NCBI GenBank assembly: GCA_963735115.1
Contig: CAVTJR010000001.1
Location: 558,001 to 622,000, forward strand
DNA: 64,000 bases
Direction: 5' to 3'
Source of the DNA: JAKACA01 sp963735115
GTDB lineage: Bacteria > Actinomycetota > Acidimicrobiia > Acidimicrobiales > Bog-793
Each line of letters begins with the position of its first letter. Within the stretch, counting starts at the first letter, position 1. The notes below the pieces were generated by a model. The model saw only the letters and a program-made list of their open reading frames with translations. It did no database searches and had not been told where the DNA came from. A program made the translations under genes and the position numbers. This document shows, piece by piece, positions 35,711 to 42,333 of this stretch.

Positions 35711-35782
35711 GCCCTCGTAGCTCAGCGGATAGAGCACCGGCCTCCGGAGCCGGGTGCGCAGGTTCGAGTCCTGCCGAGGGCG
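35711..35782 (+). tRNA. tRNA-Arg (CCG)
   Basis: The cloverleaf can be drawn in full: acceptor GCCCTCG pairs with CGAGGGC, D stem GCTC with GAGC around an 8-base loop, anticodon stem CCGGC with GCCGG, loop CTCCGGA giving anticodon CCG (reads CGG, Arg), a 4-base variable region, and T stem GCAGG with CCTGC around TTCGAGT. The discriminator is G and CCA is not encoded. The last bases are repeated right after the gene. Confidence 0.95.
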
Positions 35783-35799
35783 CCCCTGCCGAGGGCGCC
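35770..35799. repeat. 15-bp tandem duplication of the tRNA-Arg 3' end
   Basis: CCTGCCGAGGGCGCC occurs at 35770-35784 (T-stem 3' strand, acceptor strand and discriminator of the tRNA) and again, identically, at 35785-35799. tRNA 3' ends are the usual attB sites of tyrosine integrases, so an exact copy abutting the gene looks like the mark of an integration or excision event. No integrase is present nearby. Confidence 0.7.
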
Positions 35800-35804
35800 A
35801 TGTT

Positions 35805-35850
35805 ATGTCGCGAGACATCGGAGACAGATGTCGTGCGACATCGTAGACAG
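35805..35850. repeat. Two 23-bp tandem repeats with internal dyads, possible IS end
   Basis: Units at 35805-35827 and 35828-35850 match at 20 of 23 bases and follow the pattern ATGTCG-NGN-GACATCG-N-AGACAG. Each has an inverted ATGTC/GACAT core; the second includes GATGTCG-TG-CGACATC. Repeated sites of this style resemble the multi-copy transposase-binding ends of IS21- or IS481-type elements. No transposase gene remains in the 218 bases to the next gene. Confidence 0.55.
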
Positions 35851-36068
35851 CCACCCCGGACCCTTGCCGGCAACTGTGACTTCTGGCCCTATGCGCGCCG
35901 CCGGCGAAGCTGTGATCATCGGGCCGTGGGAGTCTGGTCGACGACCGGCCTGAATCGGATCGCGGGCGGAACTGCTGACGGTGGGATATGGCGTCTGCGG
36001 TTATCCGCGGCCCGCGGCCGATTGGTGCCAGCGCCCGGTCCCGCAGCGTCCTCTGAAAGTACCGATCC

Positions 36069-38921
36069 TTGAGGCTCGCCAACGAGCGGACCACGCCGGC
36101 GGGGCCGACGGGGCCGGCGGTGCCGACGCTGCAGCCTCAACAGGTCTTCGCAGAGCTCAAGAGCTCGCCCCGCGGACTCTCGGCTGGAGAAGCAGAAGCA
36201 CGACGAGCACAGGTGGGAGCCAACAAGCTGCCGGAGGCGCATCACCGATCCGTCCTCGCAGAGTTCGGCTCTCAGTTCTCCAACATGTTCGCTGTCGTGC
36301 TGATGGTCGCCGCCGCCATCACCTTCCTCGCCTACGTCCTCAGCCTTCCACGACAGGCGGCCAACCTTGAGCTTGCGATCGGGATTCTCGGCGTTGTCGT
36401 TCTCAACGCCACCATTGGCTTCGTCCAGGAGCACGCCGCCGAACGGACGGCCGAGGCACTCCAGGCGATGGTCCCATCGACGGCGCGCGTCATTCGCGAC
36501 GGCGAGCTGACAGAGATCGCCGCCATCGACCTGGTGCCGGGCGACCTCGTGGTACTTGACGCCGGAGACGCCATCTCGGCGGATTGCCGTCTGATCGAGG
36601 TGCACGACTTGCTCGTCGAGATGGCAGCCCTCACCGGAGAGAGTCGCCCGACGCCCAGGATCTCCGAGGCCCTCCCGGAGACACAAGCTGCGGACGCTCG
36701 CAACTGCGTATTCATGGGTACGTCCGTGGTCAACGGTGGCGGCAGAGCCGTCGTGTTCGCTACCGGGCTCGCGACGGAATTCGGCCGCATCTATCAGCTG
36801 ACCGCCGAGATGCCGCAGGAGCAAAGTCCACTCCAGCGCGAGGTAACCGTGATGGCGAGACGCGTCGCCGCCGTGGCGATCGCGGCGGGCGCGAGCCTCT
36901 TCGCCCTGCGCGCCCTCGTCAGCCACTCCGTGGTCGGGTCGTTCGTGTTCGCTCTCGGCGTCATGGTGGCGCTCGTGCCGGAGGGACTCCCGGCGACGAT
37001 GTCGGTATCGCTCGCCGTGGCCGTACGCCGAATGGCACGTCACAACGCCCTTATCAAGCGGCTGACCGCCGTCGAGGCGCTCGGATCCACGACCGTCATC
37101 TGCACCGACAAGACGGGCACTCTGACCAAGGCCGAGATGACGGTTCAGACGATATGGGAGTCGGGCCATCTGCACGGGGTGACCGGCGTGGGCTACGCGC
37201 CCGAAGGAGAAGTCGAGGGAGCGGGCCGGGTCGCCGAGCTCCTGCGAGTCGGTGGGCTGTGCTCCGATGCTCGCCTCTTGCCACCCGACCCAGTCCGCCG
37301 CCTGGGCTGGAGGGTGCTGGGCGACACGACGGAGGGCGCAATCCTGGTCGCCGTCGGCAAGGCCGGTATAGACCCCGCCGCCGAGGAGGCCCGCACCCCC
37401 CGAATCGCCACCTTCCCCTTCGACGCCGACCGAAAACTCATGTCCACGGTTCACCAGCTCGCCGACGGATCGCTGGAGGCGTGCGTGAAGGGCTCGCCCC
37501 AGGCGTTGCTCGAGCGCTGCGTCGCCGTCCGATGGGACGGAAAGGACGAGACGCTGGACGAGCGGTCACGTGGGCAGATCGTCGCGGCGAACGACGAGAT
37601 GGCAGCCCAGGGCCTCCGAGTGCTGGCGGTGGGGCGGCGTCAGCTCGCCGGTGGCCATCCAACGGTCTCTGACGCGGAGAACGATCTGACGCTGCTCGGT
37701 CTCGTGGCCATGTCAGACCCGCCGAGGCCCGAGGTCACCGACGCCGTTACCGCCTGTCGGCAGGCGGGGATACGCATCTACATGATCACCGGCGACTACG
37801 GCCTCACGGCCGAGGCGATCGCTCGGCGGGTCGGCATCGTCGGCGCGGGCACTGTGAGGATCCTGAGCGGCAGTGATCTCGACGGCATGAGCGACGACGA
37901 GCTCGCCGATGCGACGCTCGAGACCGAACAGCTGCTCTTCGCGCGTGCAAGGCCCGAGCACAAGATGCGCATCGTCGGGGCTCTCCAGGACCGCGGCGAG
38001 GTGGTTGCCGTCACGGGAGACGGCGTCAATGACGCCCCAGCGCTGAAGCGCGCCAGTATCGGCGTGTCGATGGGTGAGGGCGGCACCGATGTCGCACGGG
38101 CTGCTTCGGTCATGATCCTGCTCGACGATTCGTTTGCCTCCATCGCCACCGCCGTCGAGCTCGGCCGCACCGTCTATGCGAACATCCGCAAGTTCCTCAT
38201 CTACCTCTTCAGCCACAACCTCGCCGAGCTCGCACCGATCCTTGCGGCGGTCTTCGTCGGGTTTCCCCTCGTTCCCCTGAGCGCCCTCCAGGTCCTGGCG
38301 ATCGACCTCGGCTCCGACGTCATGCCTGCCCTCGCCCTCGGAACCGAGCGCTCGGAACCGGGCACGATGTCTCGTCCACCCCGGCCCTCAAATGAGCACC
38401 TGTTCAACTGGGGGGTCGTGAGGCGATTCTGCTTCCTCGGATCGATCCAGTCGGCGGGCGTCGTAGCTGCCTTCTTCTGGCGGATCCATACGGCTCACCT
38501 CCCATTCAGCGCCTTCACGCGGACAAACCCGACCTATCGAGAGGCCCTCACCATGACCCAAGCGGGCATTGTCATCAGCCAATTCTTCAACAGCTTCGCC
38601 GTGCGCACGGACGAGCAGAGCGTGCGTCGCGTGGGCGTGTTCTCGAACAAGCCGCTCGTGCTGGCGGGGTTCTTCGGACTCGGCATCATCTCGTGCATCA
38701 GCTATGTCCCGGCCCTGGAATCGGTGTTCGACACGGCGCCACTGCGCCTGAGCGACTGGCTGATCCTGATTGCGATGGGGGCAGTCCTGCTCGTCGCCGA
38801 GGAGACGCGCAAGGCGCTCCGCCGCCGGAGGCATCGGGCACACGGCGCCGGACAGGAACGCAAACGCCCACTCGAACTCGACACTTCGTCGTTCAGACAG
38901 GAGGAGCCATGCAAGTCGTGA
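36069..38921 (+). CDS. P-type ATPase, type IIC-like (Na+/K+-type) cation pump
   Basis: A 950-residue P2-type ATPase. It has the actuator motif TGES (189-192), phosphorylated Asp347 in CTDKTGTLT, FPFDADRKLMS in the nucleotide domain, MITGDYGLTAEAIA and GDGVNDAPALK. Helix M4 reads VPEGLPATMSVSLA and M6 reads IDLGSDVMPAL; the two M6 Asp (746 and 750) match the K+/Na+-binding DLGTD of Na,K-ATPase rather than the NLVTD of Ca pumps. This, and the following TrkA and KdpD-like genes, suggest Na+ export or K+ handling; the exact ion is inferred. The start is TTG at 36069 or GTG at 36120. The end overlaps the next gene by 13 bases. Confidence 0.88.
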   Translation: MRLANERTTPAGPTGPAVPTLQPQQVFAELKSSPRGLSAGEAEARRAQVGANKLPEAHHRSVLAEFGSQFSNMFAVVLMVAAAITFLAYVLSLPRQAANLELAIGILGVVVLNATIGFVQEHAAERTAEALQAMVPSTARVIRDGELTEIAAIDLVPGDLVVLDAGDAISADCRLIEVHDLLVEMAALTGESRPTPRISEALPETQAADARNCVFMGTSVVNGGGRAVVFATGLATEFGRIYQLTAEMPQEQSPLQREVTVMARRVAAVAIAAGASLFALRALVSHSVVGSFVFALGVMVALVPEGLPATMSVSLAVAVRRMARHNALIKRLTAVEALGSTTVICTDKTGTLTKAEMTVQTIWESGHLHGVTGVGYAPEGEVEGAGRVAELLRVGGLCSDARLLPPDPVRRLGWRVLGDTTEGAILVAVGKAGIDPAAEEARTPRIATFPFDADRKLMSTVHQLADGSLEACVKGSPQALLERCVAVRWDGKDETLDERSRGQIVAANDEMAAQGLRVLAVGRRQLAGGHPTVSDAENDLTLLGLVAMSDPPRPEVTDAVTACRQAGIRIYMITGDYGLTAEAIARRVGIVGAGTVRILSGSDLDGMSDDELADATLETEQLLFARARPEHKMRIVGALQDRGEVVAVTGDGVNDAPALKRASIGVSMGEGGTDVARAASVMILLDDSFASIATAVELGRTVYANIRKFLIYLFSHNLAELAPILAAVFVGFPLVPLSALQVLAIDLGSDVMPALALGTERSEPGTMSRPPRPSNEHLFNWGVVRRFCFLGSIQSAGVVAAFFWRIHTAHLPFSAFTRTNPTYREALTMTQAGIVISQFFNSFAVRTDEQSVRRVGVFSNKPLVLAGFFGLGIISCISYVPALESVFDTAPLRLSDWLILIAMGAVLLVAEETRKALRRRRHRAHGAGQERKRPLELDTSSFRQEEPCKS

Positions 38922-39565
38922 TCCTGGGTTGCGGGAGGACGGGTTCGGCGCTCGCGACCAGATGCGAAACTGAAGGCGACCAGGTCACCGTCATCGAGTT
39001 GGAGGAGAGCTGCAGGAGCCGTCTACCTCTCGGATTTGGCGGACGCTTTGTGGCGGGCAACGGCATCACCCCCGGAGTGCTCGAGGCAGCTGGCATCAAG
39101 GAGGCGGAGGCGTTCGTCGCCCTCACACCAAACGACAACGCAAACATCGTGGCCTCGCGGGTGGCCCGTGACCTCTTCCGAGTCCCGCACGTTATTGCGC
39201 GTCTCCACGATCCCGACCGCGCCCCCGTCTACAGCGAGCTCGGCATAGCGACAGTCGGATCGGTGCACACGACCGTCAACCGAGTGATGCAACTGCTCCA
39301 CCACCTGACGCTTGAGCCGCAGCAGACCTTCGGCAATGGTGAGACGCTGCTCGTACGATCGCGGGTTCCCGACTACCTGGCCGGGCGACGAGTTCTCGAG
39401 TTCAACGTCCCCGCCGAGATCCAGGTCGTCGAGCTCAGCCGGGCGGGCCATTCGAGGATTCCTGAACACTCGACGCCGCTCGAGGGCGGCGACGTCGTCT
39501 CGTTCGTGGTCGCGGCGGGTTCACTGGGTCGATTGAGGAGTTTCCTCGACGGGAGGCTGTCGTGA
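38909..39565 (+). CDS. TrkA-N/TrkA-C potassium channel regulatory protein
   Basis: A 218-residue cytoplasmic protein with an RCK/TrkA-N Rossmann domain (VVILGCGRTGSALA, dinucleotide loop, acidic residue after VTVIE) and a C-terminal TrkA-C-like domain (about 140-215, RVLEFNVPAEIQVVELSRAG). Such proteins gate Trk/Ktr K+ channels in response to NAD(H) or ATP and, through TrkA-C, c-di-AMP. A GGAGG Shine-Dalgarno inside the ATPase gene precedes the ATG at 38909. No Trk/Ktr membrane subunit is seen here, so it may act on one encoded elsewhere or on the adjacent pump. Confidence 0.85.
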   Translation: MQVVILGCGRTGSALATRCETEGDQVTVIELEESCRSRLPLGFGGRFVAGNGITPGVLEAAGIKEAEAFVALTPNDNANIVASRVARDLFRVPHVIARLHDPDRAPVYSELGIATVGSVHTTVNRVMQLLHHLTLEPQQTFGNGETLLVRSRVPDYLAGRRVLEFNVPAEIQVVELSRAGHSRIPEHSTPLEGGDVVSFVVAAGSLGRLRSFLDGRLS

Positions 39566-40005
39566 TGCGCATCATCGTGATTGGCGGAGCCGGCTTACCC
39601 GAACAGGTGGCCGTGGCACTTCACAAGGCGGGCGATGAAGTCACGGTCATCGACACCGATCCCGGTCGCGAAGCCGCACTCGTCAAAGCTGGCTTGCGCT
39701 CGGTGCGGGGGCAGGCGGCCGTTCCATCGACGCTTGAGGCAGCGGGAGCGCTCCGCGCAGACGTGCTCGTCGCCTGTACGCGGTCGGACGAGGACAACCT
39801 CGTCGTCTCCTACCTCGCCAAGAGGCGCTTCGACGTGCCTCGAGTGATCGCTCGCGTGAACGACGTGGCGAATGAGATGCTCTTCGACGGGTCGTGGGGC
39901 GTCGACGCCGTGGTTTCGCCATCTACCCTGCTCGTTTCGGTCATCAAACAGACTAGGAACGCCGACTCCGATAGCGCCGGTGCGGTTGCGCAACCTCCAG
40001 CCTGA
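39565..40005 (+). CDS. Second TrkA-N domain protein (single domain)
   Basis: A short (146-residue) TrkA-N Rossmann protein: IIVIGGAGLPEQVAVAL, EVTVIDTD and ACTRSDEDNLVVSYLAK are typical. It lacks a TrkA-C domain, so it probably pairs with the larger TrkA just upstream, as in split regulators such as CeoB/CeoC-type pairs. GGGAGG lies 8 bases before the ATG at 39565; the GTG at 39562 is an alternative. It overlaps the upstream stop. Confidence 0.85.
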   Translation: MRIIVIGGAGLPEQVAVALHKAGDEVTVIDTDPGREAALVKAGLRSVRGQAAVPSTLEAAGALRADVLVACTRSDEDNLVVSYLAKRRFDVPRVIARVNDVANEMLFDGSWGVDAVVSPSTLLVSVIKQTRNADSDSAGAVAQPPA

Positions 40006-40012
40006 TCGGTGA

Positions 40013-40030
40013 GGGGCGTCCCGCCGCCCC
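40013..40030. terminator. Hairpin between converging trkA-like and kdpD-like genes
   Basis: GGGGCG and CGCCCC pair around a 6-base loop in the 55-base gap between the plus-strand TrkA pair and the minus-strand KdpD-like gene. There is no U tract. The placement suggests a bidirectional terminator. Confidence 0.4.
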
Positions 40031-40060
40031 TGCGCGTCGGAGGCGCCGGACAGCTCGCGA

Positions 40061-42016
40061 TCAGCCGTCTGGCCCGACGGATCCCGACAGCCCGCGAATC
40101 CGTTCCAGCTGGATTCGCTCCTGCTCGAGACGAATCTCGGAGATGAACGCCCGCACGAGATCGGACTCCTCCGCGACAGCCTGAGCTCCGGCCAGGACGA
40201 GCACGAACCCTTCGCCCACCTCAACGAACGATGCGGCTTCTTCCGGGCTCCGAGGAATGCCCTCGCCGGCGGCCGCCTCGACGCTCCACTCGCGCCCGTC
40301 CGCCCTCAACAGGGCGACGCCATCGAGCTGGAGCGTGCGGCGGAGGGAGTCCACGGTCTTCAGCATCGCCGCCGAGCCAGCGGCCACAAGGCAGTCAGCT
40401 GCCAAGCGCGCCAGACCGTCGGCCACGGCCCGCCTGCGGGCGCCCACCACGCCCTCGTTGATCAGCACGTTGACGAGGATGCTCACGACGGTGGCGTCCA
40501 CGGCGAAGGCGACCAGGGCGAGGATCTCGTTGATGCGGTCGAGCACAAAACTGTGCAGCGGGTGCGTGAGGTAGTAATCGGCAAGAAGGATCCCGACCGC
40601 CGTCGCCACCGCCGCCGGACCCAGCCCACCAACTCCCGCCACGAGGATGACGGCAAGCAGCAGAGCCAAGAGCGTCCCCGGCAAGCCGACTGACGAACGA
40701 AAGGGCACCAGGACGGCGGCGATCGCTGCCGGCGCAGCGAGGGCGAGAACATAGGCGAGAGCCCTGCGACGCGCCGGCAGCCCGCTCCGGTGCCGGCGCC
40801 ATTGCGGCACACGCAAGGGCTCGTCGCCCGTCATCCTGGACGCCACCGGCCGGAGGGTGTCGTCCGTTTTGCCGGCACGCCGGCGTGCTCCAGGCGAAGC
40901 CGTCGGGATGATGTGAACGTCGAGTGCCGGGGCAGCCCGGATGACGTCATTTACCACGGAGCCGTGAGCCAACTCGTAGCGGCGAGATCGCCGCGTAGCT
41001 CCAAGGGCGAGGTGGGTCGCCCGTTCCACCTCGGCGAACTGCAACACGGCGCGGGCGACGTCCTCCCCACCGACCTCGGCGTACCGGCCACCGAGCTCGG
41101 TCAAGAGGCCGCGCTGGCTTTGTAGCCAGGCCGGTTCCGCAACCCTCGGATCGCTCGGCTCGCGCACCCTCAGGCCGATGAGCTCCGAACCGGTCGACCT
41201 GGCGAGCTGGCCGGCGTGGCGTAGCAGCCGGTCGCCCTCCACGGCGCCGCTGAGGAGGACGACGAGCCGTTGGGTTTGCAGTCTCGAGGCGCCCTCTGCG
41301 AAATCCGGCTCGCCGCTCATCGGACTCGGCTGGAGCACGTCGTTCTCTTCCGGGCTTTCGAAAGCCTCTGGACGTCCACGCCGGGACATCCAGCTCAGTG
41401 CCAGGCGATCGAGCGCCTCTAGGCGTCCGGGACTGAAGAACCCGCCAAGCGCTGTGTTCGTCACTCTGGCGTCGAAGATCCCGCCGGCGCTCACCCGCTC
41501 CCGCAGGACCGAGGCAGAGACGCGAACGAAGTCGATCCGGTCGGCCGTCGCCACCAGCTCATCCGGCACGGTTTCGGAATGAGGCAGCCGCGTGATCATC
41601 TCGACTTCGTCGCTGAGGCTGGCGAGGTGCTGGACGTTGAGGTTGCTGATGACGTCGATGCCGGCTTCCAAGAGCTCGTCGACGTCTTGCCAGCGCTTCT
41701 CATGAGCGAGCCCGGGCGTGTTCGAATGTGCCAACTCGTCGACAACGACCGCGTCTGGATGCCGTTCGAGGAGGCTGGGGAGATCGAGCTCGTCAAAGTA
41801 GCGATCCCGGTAAAAGACCTCTCGTGGCGGCACAACGACGAGTCCGTCCAGTTGCTCGACGAGCGCCGGTCTACCGTGAGTCTCGACAAGACCAACGACG
41901 ATCTCCACCCCTCGATCGGCCAGCCGGCGAGCCTCCTGCAGGCTGGCGAAGGTCTTGCCCACGCCTGGGGCAGCACCGAGGAAGATGTGCAGCCGGCCGC
42001 GTCTCGTCTCGGTCAC
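40061..42016 (-). CDS. KdpD-like sensor protein lacking the histidine kinase domain
   Basis: A 651-residue protein with the N-terminal KdpD domain (Walker A GAAPGVGKT at 14-22, VVVDELAHSNTPG, NVQHLASL), a USP-like domain (about 245-365), a DUF4118-type block of about four membrane helices (about 420-525) and a GAF-like region (about 540-635). It then ends. Full KdpD proteins are about 850-900 residues and go on to HisKA and HATPase domains, which are absent here with no trace downstream. No kdpE or kdpFABC is nearby. In KdpD the N-terminal region senses K+ and, in some species, c-di-AMP. The GTG at 42016 is used. Confidence 0.88.
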   Translation of the reverse strand: MTETRRGRLHIFLGAAPGVGKTFASLQEARRLADRGVEIVVGLVETHGRPALVEQLDGLVVVPPREVFYRDRYFDELDLPSLLERHPDAVVVDELAHSNTPGLAHEKRWQDVDELLEAGIDVISNLNVQHLASLSDEVEMITRLPHSETVPDELVATADRIDFVRVSASVLRERVSAGGIFDARVTNTALGGFFSPGRLEALDRLALSWMSRRGRPEAFESPEENDVLQPSPMSGEPDFAEGASRLQTQRLVVLLSGAVEGDRLLRHAGQLARSTGSELIGLRVREPSDPRVAEPAWLQSQRGLLTELGGRYAEVGGEDVARAVLQFAEVERATHLALGATRRSRRYELAHGSVVNDVIRAAPALDVHIIPTASPGARRRAGKTDDTLRPVASRMTGDEPLRVPQWRRHRSGLPARRRALAYVLALAAPAAIAAVLVPFRSSVGLPGTLLALLLAVILVAGVGGLGPAAVATAVGILLADYYLTHPLHSFVLDRINEILALVAFAVDATVVSILVNVLINEGVVGARRRAVADGLARLAADCLVAAGSAAMLKTVDSLRRTLQLDGVALLRADGREWSVEAAAGEGIPRSPEEAASFVEVGEGFVLVLAGAQAVAEESDLVRAFISEIRLEQERIQLERIRGLSGSVGPDG

Positions 42017-42333
42017 GACAGGATCCTGCCATCTGCCTCCCCTACCCGCCTCTGCCCACTACTGCCGGCCGTGGGCGCGTCGGCTGCCGACAACGCGTAG
42101 GAACGACCTCGACGGTGCCTGCACGGCATTGCCGCGTGCGTCAGCTCGGCTGTGGGGCAACGGTCCTGGCACCTCGTCACGTCGATGAACAAGAGTCCTT
42201 GATCCGCAACGGTCCATGAACGAGGCTACGCAGGCAAATACGCCAAGCGTTCTCACGCCCAGCTCCAAAATGTTTGTTTCGGACGTCCGGAACTCGGCTG
42301 GAGCCACTCGCTTGTAACCCCGAAGGAGTTGGA
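42017..42333. promoter_or_regulatory. Divergent 317-bp control region with palindrome
   Basis: This gap separates the divergent kdpD-like gene and the beta-helix gene. It codes for nothing I recognise. At 42278-42292 a near-perfect dyad centred on CGGACGTCCG (TTCGGACGTCCGGAA) lies 42 bases before the beta-helix start, a plausible operator. GAAGGAG about 8 bases before the ATG at 42334 is a good Shine-Dalgarno, unlike the leaderless genes nearby. Confidence 0.4.

Noticed and set aside
35850..36068. Gene between the repeat scar and the P-type ATPase
   Set aside because: No frame of useful length or recognisable sequence; treated as non-coding.
36069..38921. Annotation of the pump as a calcium-transporting ATPase
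   Set aside because: The M6 sequence IDLGSD matches Na,K-type pumps better than the NLVTD of Ca pumps, and the neighbours are K+ regulators.
40061..42016. Annotation as a complete KdpD osmosensitive K+ channel histidine kinase
   Set aside because: The HisKA and HATPase_c domains are absent; only the sensor half is present.
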